Made by a program: the position numbers and the translations under genes. DNA of 64,000 nt from Telmatobacter sp. DSM 110680. GTDB taxonomy: Bacteria > Acidobacteriota > Terriglobia > Terriglobales > Acidobacteriaceae. The notes below the pieces were generated by a model, which was given only the letters and a program-made list of their open reading frames with translations, ran no database searches and was not told the origin of the DNA. Positions 35,716 to 43,947 of this stretch are shown piece by piece (the first letter of the stretch is position 1; each line of letters begins with the position of its first letter). The stretch is taken from the NCBI RefSeq assembly GCF_039994875.1, contig NZ_CP121196.1, forward strand, positions 372,001-436,000, in the 5' to 3' direction.

Positions 35716-36834
35716 ATGAGGTGCAATGACGTTCTGAAATCAGCTGTTCTCACCTGCTTTGTTTTCGCTGCGTGTTCGCAAGTGCGTTCACAGAGGTTAC
35801 CCAAAATCATTTCCATCGATGTGTCCGGTGCAGCGGCGACACAGGCGATCTTCATCAACCCGGCTGGCGTGATTACCGGCCTGTACACCGACTGGAATGG
35901 CGCGAGCCATGGGTTTGTGCGAACAGTTGATGGCACGATCACGAGCTTCGACGCTCCCGGAGCAGGCACAGGCCCAGGCGAGGGCACGGAGCCGTGGAGC
36001 ATCAATCCAACTGGAGACATCACCGGCTGGTACACCGACGCGACGGGCTTAACGCACGGATTTCTGCGCACCGCGCACGGGTCCTTAACGACCTTCGACG
36101 CGCCGGGCGCAGCGAAACCTGCCGGAATCCCCTGCACTCCCCCAGTGATTTGTTCCAATGGCACACAAGGCGGTGCCATCAACGCAGCCGGCGTAATTAC
36201 AGGACAGTACCTCGACGCCGGTGGCGTATTCCATGGATTTGTGCGCTCTCCCGATGGCACGATCACCACTTTCGATGTTCCGGGAGCTGGGACAGGTTTT
36301 GGCCAAGGTACCTATGTTGTGTTCGGTGACGGTATAAGTATGTCCGGCGCGGTCGTTGGGGGATACCAGCTCCCAGATGGTTCTTTTCACGATTTCGTGC
36401 GCTCGCCTGACGGCGCCATAACTACGTTCGATCCATTCGGCAGCGCTTTTCCCCAGACTGCCGGTATCAACTCTCGAGGTGTAACCATGGGCCTTTATGT
36501 AGGAGCGACAGGATCTTACCACGGTTTTGTGCACTCTCCCGATGGCGAACTCACGTCGTTTGACGTCAACGGTGCAGGGGCAGCAGCCGGACAAGGGACG
36601 GAGGGACTCAACATCAACGCGGCGGGTGACATCACCGGAACCTACATTGACGGTAATGGCGCCGGCCATGGTTTCCTACGCTTGAAGCATGGCTCCATAT
36701 CCACGTTCGATGCTCCAGGAGCAGGTACGAGCAGCGGTCAGGGAACAACTCCTACCTGCAACAACCCAGGCAACGCGATTGTCGGATTCTATGTAGACGG
36801 AAATGGGGTGTATCACGGGTTCCTGAGGCAATAA
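35716..36834 (+). CDS. Secreted HAF-type repeat protein
   Basis: A 372-residue exported protein with a signal peptide (MRCNDVLKSAVLTCFVFAAC) and GGAGG six bases before the ATG at 35716. The mature part is built of about seven repeats of some 45-50 residues following the pattern INPAGVITGLYTD...HGFVR..DG.ITSFDAPGAGTG. This matches the extracellular HAF family of repeats, thought to form a beta-propeller-like or solenoid surface. It is probably secreted or bound to the outer surface. The function of the family is unknown. Confidence 0.8.
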   Translation: MRCNDVLKSAVLTCFVFAACSQVRSQRLPKIISIDVSGAAATQAIFINPAGVITGLYTDWNGASHGFVRTVDGTITSFDAPGAGTGPGEGTEPWSINPTGDITGWYTDATGLTHGFLRTAHGSLTTFDAPGAAKPAGIPCTPPVICSNGTQGGAINAAGVITGQYLDAGGVFHGFVRSPDGTITTFDVPGAGTGFGQGTYVVFGDGISMSGAVVGGYQLPDGSFHDFVRSPDGAITTFDPFGSAFPQTAGINSRGVTMGLYVGATGSYHGFVHSPDGELTSFDVNGAGAAAGQGTEGLNINAAGDITGTYIDGNGAGHGFLRLKHGSISTFDAPGAGTSSGQGTTPTCNNPGNAIVGFYVDGNGVYHGFLRQ

Positions 36835-36967
36835 GCAAGTCTTTCTGGGATGGATTATGCGGGACCGTCGATGTTAGACGGTCCAGGCTGTCGTCGCTCC
36901 TCACTGAATAACCAACTGACACATGTTGTGGCATTATGCCCGGTCGTTAAGGTGCGAAAGGATTCAG

Positions 36968-37950
36968 ATGAAAACCAGCGTTTGTTCCACGATCTCCTTC
37001 GCAGGTTCCAAATTGCCGTTTGTCATTCTGCCAACCGTAGTGGGTTTGCTTACAGTCAAGCGGGGAATCCTCTCTCTCTTACTTGGCGTTACGTTTGCTG
37101 CGGTGCTTGGCAGCTTTACCCAGTGCGCGTGGGCGGGAACTACAACGCTGACCTTTGACGAGTTTGTGAATGGCACGACGTTGACAACTCAGTATCAAAA
37201 CGTTGGGGTGACGATTTCTGGCGCTCAAGTTATACAAACCAACAGCACTTACCCGCCAGTATCCTACCCGAACGTCGTCTTTCCGCCTTCCGGGTTGATG
37301 ACATTTTCGTTCAGCGTGGGGGGCGTCAAGACAGTTTCGGCATTTGTTACGGTCTATGTGAGCCTAGGCGAACCTCCCGTGAGTATTAACGCTTATGATT
37401 CCTCAAACAACCTGCTCGGGTCGTCGGCCCTTTCGACCGACGGTACCGATGCCTTCCTGTCGGTCACTACGTCAGGCAACCCTATCGCCTATGTGAATAT
37501 TCAGGGTGGAGGCGGGCAGTATACGGTTGACAACTTTTCCTTCACTACTTCGAGCCCAACCTACTCCTGCACTGGATTCCAGTCCCCGTTCAATGTCGCC
37601 CTCGCATTGACGCACAAGACCAATCGAGCGATTCCACTCAAGGCGCAGATATTCGACACCAGTAACAATCTCGTGACCCCTGCCACGCTCGGAACGTCAG
37701 CGCCACCCGTAGTCAGCGTTTCCTACCAGTCTGGCACGAGCCCGGCAGTCAACGAAACGTCATTGCTTGACCCGTTAGGTCGTCAAGTTCTGGCAATCAG
37801 TTCAGCTTCGATGAGGCCACCCAGACATGGTCGTTTAATCTGGCCTCAACCCCATTCTCTGCATCGGGAACCTACACGGTCACAATGCAAGCTGGCGATG
37901 CGACCTACCAGATAGCACCGCAGTGTTCAGGACAGTTCGTGAGGCAGTAA
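36968..37950 (+). pseudogene. Secreted protein gene interrupted by a frameshift
   Basis: The frame starts at ATG 36968 (AAAGGA upstream) with an unusually long, hydrophobic leader ending near TQCAWA. It encodes a beta-rich secreted protein (TTLTFDEFVNGTTLTTQYQ, VTISGAQVI, TVDNFSFTT) and, from about residue 200, an Ig-like or PxKAQ-type domain (NRAIPLKAQIFD). At about 37780 the sensible sequence passes to the next frame, which continues SGNQFSFDEATQTWSFNL and YTVTMQAGDATYQIAPQC to a stop at 37948-37950. The original frame instead becomes Arg/Pro-rich nonsense and stops at 37915. One lost base, or a sequencing error, explains this. Confidence 0.75.
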
Positions 37951-37971
37951 CGAGAGTGCCCGCACTCTGAA

Positions 37972-38202
37972 TCATTGAGATAGAGCGGTCCCAACCACAA
38001 CGAAGTCCGTAGACTCGTGCGCGAATTTGAGTTTTTCGCGGTCGAGTATCTTTCCCTTGTAGATGATTTCAGTAATCCTATGCGTGTCACGTATGTCCTG
38101 ATCAGGCTTGCCATCGATAAGGAGGAGATTGGCTAATTTTCCTGCTTCTTGGGAAATGACATGGGAGGTAAGAAAGGCTGCGGCAGCTACTGTCTCGGGC
38201 AT
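37972..38202 (-). pseudogene. C-terminal remnant of an amidohydrolase
   Basis: A 76-codon frame that reads like the last strand-helix segment of metal-dependent amidohydrolases of the imidazolonepropionase type: AAAFLTSHV, then EAGKLANLLLIDGKPDQDI and ITEIIYKGKILDREKL. These enzymes are 400 or more residues long with an N-terminal HxH metal site, none of which is present upstream. It is a relic of a lost gene, probably not functional. Confidence 0.6.
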
Positions 38203-38416
38203 GGCGATCCGGCTGGTTTGGTGACGAAATCGAAAGAGCTACATGTGTTGATCGTTGCGTCTCCCAACCTTGCGCCCTATGTTAGGCGGGGGTTTCAGAG
38301 CGCGGCACCTGGAAAGAATAGATCTAACATCCGAAAAGAAGTGAGCAGGAATGCAGGGGCCTAATGCGCTTTGTTTCACACTTGCGTTGCACAAAGTTAC
38401 CCTTAGGAGGTTGTCA

Positions 38417-38875
38417 ATGAGAGTGTTGGTCTATTTGATGTTGCTGTGTGGAGCATCATCTCTGCTGGCTGCGTCGGACACACAGAATGCGGACAAGAAG
38501 GAAATCACTGCACTTATTCAGGAATTGGTGCAAATGGACAAGCAGGGAAGCTATAGCCCTCAATTTGTGCAGGACCACATATCGAGCGATTTGAGATGGG
38601 CGTGGCCGGGGGGTCGCGGTGGACGAGACGAGTACATTAAAACCAATCCGTCTGATGTGGCCGCCGAAGAGAGGGTTGAGGACCTGAAATTTCGCCTATT
38701 TCCCGATGTCGCGGTAGTCGATGGCGTTTTTTACAAGAAGAACAAAGGCTCCTCTGCAGTTCCATTTAAGGGCTACCTATTGGAGGTTTGGGCGAAGCAG
38801 GACGGGCACTGGAAGCTGGTCAACAGTGCTACCGGTCCTTTTCCGGATATGAGGCAGGCGGTCAGGTCAAAGTGA
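38417..38875 (+). CDS. Secreted NTF2-like (DUF4440/SnoaL-type) protein
   Basis: A 152-residue protein with a signal peptide (MRVLVYLMLLCGASSLLAAS) and a strong AGGAGG before the ATG at 38417. The mature part has the cone-shaped NTF2-like pattern: an initial helix (DKKEITALIQELVQMDKQG), the middle strands (RVEDLKFRLFPDVAVVDGVFY) and the end strand YLLEVWAKQDGHWKLVNSATG, which is typical of DUF4440 proteins. It could be a small exported enzyme or ligand-binding protein. The frame runs further upstream to 38351 but this start is clearly better. Confidence 0.75.
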   Translation: MRVLVYLMLLCGASSLLAASDTQNADKKEITALIQELVQMDKQGSYSPQFVQDHISSDLRWAWPGGRGGRDEYIKTNPSDVAAEERVEDLKFRLFPDVAVVDGVFYKKNKGSSAVPFKGYLLEVWAKQDGHWKLVNSATGPFPDMRQAVRSK

Positions 38876-39022
38876 ACGAACAATCGCACGGCACGGTCAT
38901 CTCATGACCATGCAGGTTCATTCTGAAAGTCGAAGATGAACGATCCCCGGCTAGAGGTGCGAGTGCCATATACGTGATGGTTCTCACAGCCTTAATCGAG
39001 TTCGCTTGCAGATTCTTGTCGA

Positions 39023-39514
39023 GTGAGCAAGTCTCCGTCGAAGAAGAAAGAGCCGCCGAGTCTGGGTCGGAAGTATCTCGAGAAGCAATTGAAGAAGGAA
39101 GGTTATTCCCGTCGTGTGTCGGTGCCTATTCTGGACGCAATCTTCAAGGAGATGAGCGCGGCGTTGGCGCGTGGTGAAGAAGTGGAGTTCCCGCTGGGGA
39201 AGCTCAAAGTTGCACGGCACAAGCATCCCACGCAGACCGGCCGGTTTCTAAACCGGAAGAAGATGACCATCTACAAGAAGCCCTTTAAGGTTGTTCACAA
39301 GGTGAGTCCTAAAGCCGACCGATGCATCAATTTCGTGCCGATCGTGCTGCCGCCCAAGCCAGGATCGCCGCCGGGCGCGAAACGGATCGTTATTGATCCA
39401 TCATGGGCATTAATGATGCGACGGAAGAACCGGATCGTCCTTCCACCCAGGCCTTTCTTTGCCCCGCACCCGACTCGCTCGGTTGCCGACGTCTTGCGTC
39501 TTAAAGGTAAATAA
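39023..39514 (+). CDS. HU/IHF-like DNA-binding protein
   Basis: A 163-residue protein, GTG start. Residues about 12-95 show the HU fold: helices LEKQLKKEGYSRRVSVPILDAIFKEMSAAL, then the beta-arm start EEVEFPLGKLKVARHKHPTQTGRFLN and KKPFKVVHKVS. The C-terminal 60 residues are Pro/Arg-rich (PPKPGSPPGAKR, RRKNRIVLPPRP), likely an extra DNA-binding tail. It would bend DNA. The gene ends in GGTAAATAA, the first copy of an imperfect direct repeat, 115 bases before the left end of the composite element. Confidence 0.7.
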   Translation: MSKSPSKKKEPPSLGRKYLEKQLKKEGYSRRVSVPILDAIFKEMSAALARGEEVEFPLGKLKVARHKHPTQTGRFLNRKKMTIYKKPFKVVHKVSPKADRCINFVPIVLPPKPGSPPGAKRIVIDPSWALMMRRKNRIVLPPRPFFAPHPTRSVADVLRLKGK

Positions 39515-39628
39515 CCGCCTGTTGGTGTCCTTGCCGTGGAGCCGACCGCGTTGCGAGCTGGTAAATAACTCCTTGTGTCGCTTTTTGAGGATCCTGCAGG
39601 TGGTAAATAAGCCCTTGTGTTTTATCGA
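39506..39628 (+). repeat. Three iteron-like direct repeats truncated by the mobile element
   Basis: GGTAAATAA occurs at 39506, 39560 and 39602, spaced 54 and 42 bases. After each comes a related tail: the second has CTCCTTGTGTCG and the third GCCCTTGTGTTTT. The first copy includes the stop codon of the HU-like gene. The third unit is cut at 39629 where the element begins, and no further copy is seen beyond the right end at 51966. Confidence 0.5.
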
Positions 39629-39657
39629 AACTGGTCCTGAACTCCCAGTGCTCCCGT

Positions 39658-39675
39658 GGGGGAACATGTTCCCCC
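39658..39675. repeat. Perfect 18-bp palindrome near the outer end of the left copy
   Basis: GGGGGAACATGTTCCCCC is fully symmetrical and lies 29 bases inside the outer boundary. The mirrored copy is at 51920-51937. It may be a binding site for an element protein (XRE or recombinase). Confidence 0.6.
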
Positions 39676-39916
39676 CTGCTTTTTGTGTGATTTTGTCCGG
39701 CAGATTGTTGAAGCTGATTTTGGCCGCCCCGGCTCAACAACAGGGTCGTTCTTTCTCCTCTAGGAACCGTGATCCGGATCATTCTCCTGACCCTGACCCC
39801 GATACGGAGAACAGGTCGTTTTCGATCCGGAAGACACCGGTGATCAACCTGACCCTGATCCCAGACGAGCTGAACGGAGAGCAGGGACAACCGGGACGAT
39901 TCCGTATAGCTCAGGG

Positions 39917-40384
39917 TCACAGGGAACAGAGGCCGGACAATATATATGGTGCGGAATCGCCGGCAAGGCTGATGTCCGGATGACCTGATGGTGAGCATAG
40001 GCTTGGGTCCCTCCCGCGCGCGCGAAAAATATGTTGTGCGCGGGGAGGAAGGGACCTGGTCTCATTCGCCAGGATGTCCAGCAGGCGTCCGGACACGGTG
40101 GTGAAGTTGCCCGCCTCACCTTCGAGAGCCCGAAGCCGTGCCAGCAGCAGGCTGAGGGGATAGTTGAACGAATCATCCATCACCCTTATGCCGGCGGTTG
40201 CAGTGGGCAGGGAAGCAAAGCTCTGGGCCTGCTGTTCGAGATTAAGCAGGGCGGTCTTGTCGAATGCTGATCCGCCGGACAGGTCTCCCGTGGCGATCGC
40301 GGTGTTCAGCAGATCGAGCAGCTTCTGGTAGTACTCGTGGGTCAGGGATGAGTTGCAGCCTCTTTGGTTGGACTCTTCCCGCAC
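39917..40384 (-). CDS. Element protein of unknown function (left copy)
   Basis: A 155-residue protein read outward from the left copy, GTG start; the in-frame region upstream contains no ATG. Residues 1-105 look like a helical domain (THEYYQKLLDLLNTAIATG, NYPLSLLLARLRALEGEAGN, VSGRLLDILANETR). The last 45 residues are Pro/Ser-rich. Identical to the gene at 51211-51678. It is divergent to the XRE-type gene, so both may be controlled from the same 76-bp region. Family unknown. Confidence 0.55.
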   Translation of the reverse strand: MREESNQRGCNSSLTHEYYQKLLDLLNTAIATGDLSGGSAFDKTALLNLEQQAQSFASLPTATAGIRVMDDSFNYPLSLLLARLRALEGEAGNFTTVSGRLLDILANETRSLPPRAQHIFRARGRDPSLCSPSGHPDISLAGDSAPYILSGLCSL

Positions 40385-40460
40385 CTCATACTGAGCTCGT
40401 AGGTAAATCCAGGCGAGCCCCTCTCACTTGACGGGCCGCCTTATCAGGAGTAATGAGTAA

Positions 40461-40751
40461 ATGAGTGATATTCGTAAGTCGTCTTCCCGGTCCCGTCGTA
40501 GCACCCCCTTCTACCGCCAAGCCTGGGGCCATCTGTTCGGTGGCCTTCTTCGTGATGCCCGGGAGGAAAGAGGCTGCTCCCTCGAAAATGCGGCCCAGGC
40601 GGCCGGGATGGAAGTAACGCAGTGGGAGGCCGTAGAAGCCGGCCAGGTTCCCGAGAACTGGGAGCAGGTCCACCGCATGGCCGACGGTCTGGGGATCGAT
40701 CGCAGTTGGCTAATCCCGCTCGTTCTGTTCTGCCACGAGGCCTGGGGCTAG
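40461..40751 (+). CDS. XRE-family helix-turn-helix protein (left copy)
   Basis: A 96-residue protein with a Cro/C1-type HTH at about 27-80: LLRDAREERGCSLENAAQAAGMEVTQW, then EAGQVPENWEQVHRMADGLGI. The N-terminus is short, basic and Ser-rich. AGGAG lies about ten bases before the ATG. It likely represses the element's own promoters, i.e. recombinase expression. Identical to 50844-51134. Confidence 0.8.
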   Translation: MSDIRKSSSRSRRSTPFYRQAWGHLFGGLLRDAREERGCSLENAAQAAGMEVTQWEAVEAGQVPENWEQVHRMADGLGIDRSWLIPLVLFCHEAWG

Positions 40752-40829
40752 TAACTTTCGGGGGCCGGGGTCTTCCGAGACTCTGGCCTTCATACTCATA
40801 ACCATATAGCCTCATCTCCTGAGAAGGAG

Positions 40830-41012
40830 GTGAGTCAGATTAAGAAGCCAACAGAACTGAAGGTGAAAAGAATGAACTTGAATGTACCCGTCGAACTCCA
40901 TAACAGCTTCAAGTCGGTCACAGCTGCCAAGGGCCAGGACATGACCACCGTGCTGATGGAGTTCATCACGAACTACGTCGCCAAGCACTCTCCCAAGGGG
41001 CGGCGTCGGTGA
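40830..41012 (+). CDS. Ribbon-helix-helix protein (ParG/CopG-like, left copy)
   Basis: A 60-residue protein, with a strand VKRMNLNVPVELHNSFKSVTAAKGQDMTTVLMEFI typical of ribbon-helix-helix DNA-binding proteins. The nominal start is GTG directly after AAGGAG, so spacing is unusually short; an ATG at 40872 is an alternative that would keep the fold. Its end overlaps the recombinase start by four bases. It would bind DNA as a dimer, for example near the recombination site. Identical to 50583-50765. Confidence 0.7.
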   Translation: MSQIKKPTELKVKRMNLNVPVELHNSFKSVTAAKGQDMTTVLMEFITNYVAKHSPKGRRR

Positions 41013-41608
41013 AACGCGCCGCTCTTTATATGAGGGTGTCGACCCTCGATCAGCGTCCGGAGAGTCAGTTGCATGACCTTCGGCAGATGGCAGCACAGCG
41101 CGGCTATGCCATCGTTAACGAATACACAGACAGGATCAGCGGCACCAAGGCTAAGCGGCCCGGGCTTGATCAGATGATGGCCGATGCCCGCCGCGGCCGC
41201 TTCGATGTAGTGATGACCTGGGCGAGTGATCGCATCGCTCGTTCAGTGAAGCACTTCCTGGAAGTGCTCGATGAGTTGAACCGGATAGGGGTCGAATACG
41301 TCAGCTTCCGGGAAAATATCGATACCGGCGGCCCGCTGGGCCGCGCGATCGTCGTAATCATCGGAGCCATCGCTGAACTGGAACGCTCGCTAATCGTCGA
41401 GCGAGTGCGTGCCGGCATGCGGCGGGCACGGCTGGACGGCCAACGCATCGGCCGAACTCCTCTGGTCCTCGATACCGTTGCGATCAAGCAGGACCGCGAA
41501 CGTGGACAAAGCCTGAGGCAGATCGCCAAAGAGCACCGTGTCTCGACAGCCACGATACAGCGCGTGCTTCATCGGCACGCTCTCACCACGCAGGAGCAGG
41601 TCGCATGA
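41009..41608 (+). CDS. Serine recombinase, resolvase/invertase family (left copy)
   Basis: A 199-residue protein of the Tn3-resolvase/Hin-invertase size class, GTG start. The catalytic domain has AALYMRVSTLDQ with the nucleophile Ser11, then YTDRISGTKAKRPGLDQMM, TWASDRIARSVKHFLEVL, FRENIDTGGPLGRAIV and the long E helix IAELERSLIVERVRAGMRRA. The C-terminal HTH is SLRQIAKEHRVSTATIQRVL. It recombines two copies of a short site by double-strand breaks with a 2-bp overlap. Overlap with both neighbours indicates an operon. Identical to 49987-50586. Confidence 0.92.
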   Translation: MKRAALYMRVSTLDQRPESQLHDLRQMAAQRGYAIVNEYTDRISGTKAKRPGLDQMMADARRGRFDVVMTWASDRIARSVKHFLEVLDELNRIGVEYVSFRENIDTGGPLGRAIVVIIGAIAELERSLIVERVRAGMRRARLDGQRIGRTPLVLDTVAIKQDRERGQSLRQIAKEHRVSTATIQRVLHRHALTTQEQVA

Positions 41609-41874
41609 TCGAACAAGCAACAGACTTCTTGCCGGTATGGATGGTACTGTCGGCTGCCTTCGGCTTCCTGGCCGGCGAGGCTTGCGGCGGCCAGACTCGT
41701 CTTCGGAAATATCTCGAGCAGGCTAACGCAGATCTTCGCGATCAGCTTCGCAGGGCTCAGCCGCCTTGCGATCCAACGGTGCAACAAGCACTCGCTCAGC
41801 AGCGCCGCGTCATCAACGACATCCACAAACGCGTCGCCGCTGTGACAAAAGGCTTCGAAAAACCCGCCTCGTAA
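41605..41874 (+). CDS. Small membrane/coiled-coil protein (left copy)
   Basis: An 89-residue protein. A hydrophobic N-terminal segment (FLPVWMVLSAAFGFLAGEACGG) could be a membrane helix, followed by a helical Gln/Arg/Glu-rich part (RLRKYLEQANADLRDQLRRAQ and VQQALAQQRRVINDIHKR) that would form a coiled coil. The ATG overlaps the recombinase stop codon. A role in the element is likely but unknown. Identical to 49721-49990. Confidence 0.65.
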   Translation: MIEQATDFLPVWMVLSAAFGFLAGEACGGQTRLRKYLEQANADLRDQLRRAQPPCDPTVQQALAQQRRVINDIHKRVAAVTKGFEKPAS

Positions 41875-41890
41875 ATCCCATCAAATCAAT

Positions 41891-41912
41891 GGCCGGATCT
41901 CACGATCCGGCC
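41891..41912 (+). terminator. Inner-end hairpin of the left copy
   Basis: Perfect 9-bp stem GGCCGGATC / GATCCGGCC with a TCAC loop, just after the last element gene. It likely ends the recombinase operon. The mirror copy is at 49683-49704. Confidence 0.65.
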
Positions 41913-42039
41913 GTATCAAAAGGTGTGGGTTGGGATACGCAGAGGACGGTGAAAGATCCGCGAACAACTCTCCAGCCCTTCAGAGACCAGATGCCGACGC
42001 GTTTGGTATACGATCACACTCGATGCAATCTGATCGCGA

Positions 42040-42780
42040 TCAGTTCTCAGTTTGTAGATCCGAGCTCCACATTAGCTTCATTTTGGCACCAAGATGCTCC
42101 AATGCTTCGGGGGTGTCCAAGTTGTAGAGCGGAAACGTTTCGACTCCAGCGGGTAGTACGCAGCAAAGCTGGCGGCCATCGGTCCTTTTAGCGCCGACAT
42201 TGCTCTTCACCGTTGCCTTCGTCGTCAGCTTAGAGCCTCTGGTAAGGTTGGATCCTCCGAGTGCTCTAGGAATCCTCTTCAGAAGGGATTTGCGCACTAT
42301 AAATACCTCTTTGGCGTCCCAAGATTTGTTCGCGACTGTCCAGTGATTCATAACCGCGTATTGAACCTGCGGCTCAAAGGAATCGCGCATTTGTGGGTCG
42401 TACATAACGATTCTCACCGCGAGCAGAGGTTGGTTAGCTCCGATCTGGGCTGGGATTCCTTTCAGTGGTTTGTGATCCAGCTCTTCCTCTGGCTCATCTC
42501 CCTCATCCTCTATCTCATCCTCATCTTCATCACCCTCGTCGTCTTCACCTATTGCAGGTGAGAAGAGTGCGCCATACTCGTTCCGAATAATCCGACGTGT
42601 CTGGTCCCGACCTGCTTTGCCAAACACACCAGCCAAAAACGCCAAGGAATTTGGCTCCTCAGCCAGTCGATCGCGCAGTCCGGTGATAAGCCGGTCAACC
42701 TCGCGGTAGAGATGATGGGTACTTGCGATCGTAGAAGCAACTGCTGATGCGAATTCTTCACGTGTTATCGTGTTGCTCAT
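42040..42780 (-). CDS. Cargo protein of unknown function
   Basis: A 246-residue protein starting MSNTITREEFASAVAST. A helical N-terminal part (to about 75) is followed by a strongly acidic linker (EDDEGDEDEDEIEDEGDEPEEE) and a globular C-terminal region with LLAVRIVMYDPQM and QVQYAVMNHWTVANKSW. No catalytic motif is recognised. The acidic linker suggests protein or DNA mimicry, but this is speculation. It follows the nuclease gene closely, with a 15-bp gap, so the two form an operon divergent from mcrB. It may be a partner subunit or inhibitor. Confidence 0.6.
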   Translation of the reverse strand: MSNTITREEFASAVASTIASTHHLYREVDRLITGLRDRLAEEPNSLAFLAGVFGKAGRDQTRRIIRNEYGALFSPAIGEDDEGDEDEDEIEDEGDEPEEELDHKPLKGIPAQIGANQPLLAVRIVMYDPQMRDSFEPQVQYAVMNHWTVANKSWDAKEVFIVRKSLLKRIPRALGGSNLTRGSKLTTKATVKSNVGAKRTDGRQLCCVLPAGVETFPLYNLDTPEALEHLGAKMKLMWSSDLQTEN

Positions 42781-42795
42781 GTCCAGCACACTTTC

Positions 42796-43947
42796 TTACG
42801 CTCTTTCTGAAGAGCGCCAGGAAAGAATTGCTTGTTGGGCAGTCCCAGCTAAAATCTGGGGACTAAAGATATAGCGAAAATCTCGTCCTGCCACGCTCCT
42901 AGGCATGCCCCAGCAAAGTAGCCTTTCTGGCTGAACCGGCGCGGTCTTAAACGCACTCTGAAAGCGCAACCCAAGTTGGGCAGCTCGTACACTCCAACCA
43001 CGGAGGCGCCAAGAGAGAGGTGTTTGTCGGGCAATCCCTACCAGAACCTCCGGACTAAAGATATGACGAAATCCCTGCCCCACCACGTTTCTTGCCAAGC
43101 CCCAGCAAAGCAGCTTTGCTGGCTGAACGGGCGCCGGCTTAAACGCACTCTGGAAGCGCAAACCAACATGCGCAGCGCGTACACGCCAACTACAAATCCG
43201 GAACAAATCAGTCCCCGGCGAATGCCACTGTGAGAACCCGCTGAACGTATCTAACCCGCAGAGTCGAAGGTACTCTTTAAGATCTATCTTCCAACCTCGA
43301 CTCGCGGCGGGCTTGACTTTTAAGTCTCTAAACAACGATTGCCAGGTTCTGAGGTTTAACGTGGCATTTGCGGGAAGAAACTGTTTTGACTCTTCAATCT
43401 CGCGGAGAGCGCGACGTTGGCGTCGAGCATCGACAAGAAAGACCTGAATAACCTGGCACTCACGAATTGCGCATTCTATTGGCTCAGCATACTGGATGCG
43501 CTCCGAAACGGGCCGCACGATGGACTGATACTGGCGAACCAGCTGATCGCTGGTCCGTTCGTCAACCTCTGGTTTGAGAGCTAAGTCATGCCGATCTGAC
43601 CGAAATTTAGCTTCGACAATGACCAGAGCATCTCCTAATCGAAAGACGACGTCGGGTTCTGCGAAAGCTAAGCGCGGCCAAAACCAATACTCAAGGAGGG
43701 GAATGTTGAGCCAGGATCTTTGAGGAACGCCTAACCAATTCTCCAAAAGCTTCCAGTCCTCTGCCCAGAAGATCGCCCCAAACACAGTAGATGTCAGGGT
43801 GTCCTCGAGTCTCTGCGGTTCGGGATTGGACTCGTCAAGCTTCCCATGTAGAAGCGCATGCAGCATCGCCCGCAAGTTTACATCACGAGAAAGGCCCCTT
43901 GAGGTCACGAGATCAAATAGTCGCAGAGAGCATTCGATCCCTCCCAA
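42796..43947 (-). CDS. PD-(D/E)XK nuclease-like protein with two C-terminal repeats
   Basis: A 383-residue protein, TTG start with GGGAGG-like context unclear. Around residue 98-115, FAEPDVVFRLGDALVIVEAKF shows the PD...E-x-K pattern of restriction-endonuclease-like folds, followed by YQSIVRPVSERI and a helix. From about 254 the C-terminus is made of two 64-residue repeats: VRAAHVGLRFQSAFKPAP and VRAAQLGLRFQSAFKTAP mark their starts. The repeats are close to perfect at protein level, arguing that they are coding. The gene is divergent to mcrB and probably belongs to the same restriction unit. Confidence 0.7.
   Translation of the reverse strand: MGGIECSLRLFDLVTSRGLSRDVNLRAMLHALLHGKLDESNPEPQRLEDTLTSTVFGAIFWAEDWKLLENWLGVPQRSWLNIPLLEYWFWPRLAFAEPDVVFRLGDALVIVEAKFRSDRHDLALKPEVDERTSDQLVRQYQSIVRPVSERIQYAEPIECAIRECQVIQVFLVDARRQRRALREIEESKQFLPANATLNLRTWQSLFRDLKVKPAASRGWKIDLKEYLRLCGLDTFSGFSQWHSPGTDLFRICSWRVRAAHVGLRFQSAFKPAPVQPAKLLCWGLARNVVGQGFRHIFSPEVLVGIARQTPLSWRLRGWSVRAAQLGLRFQSAFKTAPVQPERLLCWGMPRSVAGRDFRYIFSPQILAGTAQQAILSWRSSERA
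42811..43194. repeat. Two 192-bp direct repeats inside the nuclease gene
   Basis: The block starting at about 42811 and the block starting at about 43003 align along 192 bases (exactly 64 codons), e.g. CTTAAACGCACTCT occurs at 42946 and 43138. Differences are scattered, so the duplication is not very recent. Confidence 0.75.

Larger units (their letters stand above)
39629..41931 (+). mobile_element. Serine-recombinase element, left copy
   Basis: The 2,303-bp unit begins AACTGGTCC and ends GGTGTGGGTT. Gene order on its plus strand is XRE-type protein, ribbon-helix-helix protein, serine recombinase and a coiled-coil membrane protein; a divergent gene fills the outer part. The last three genes overlap by four bases each. 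The outer 290 bases are non-coding, with a perfect palindrome and repeats of the type CTGACCCTGA, perhaps recombinase binding sites. Confidence 0.85.

Noticed and set aside
36085-36669. 194-codon minus-strand frame opposite the HAF-repeat gene
   Set aside because: Its repeated pattern is merely the antisense of the HAF repeats.
39506-39628. CRISPR array
   Set aside because: Only three imperfect repeats of nine to twenty bases with unequal spacing and no cas genes anywhere in the window.
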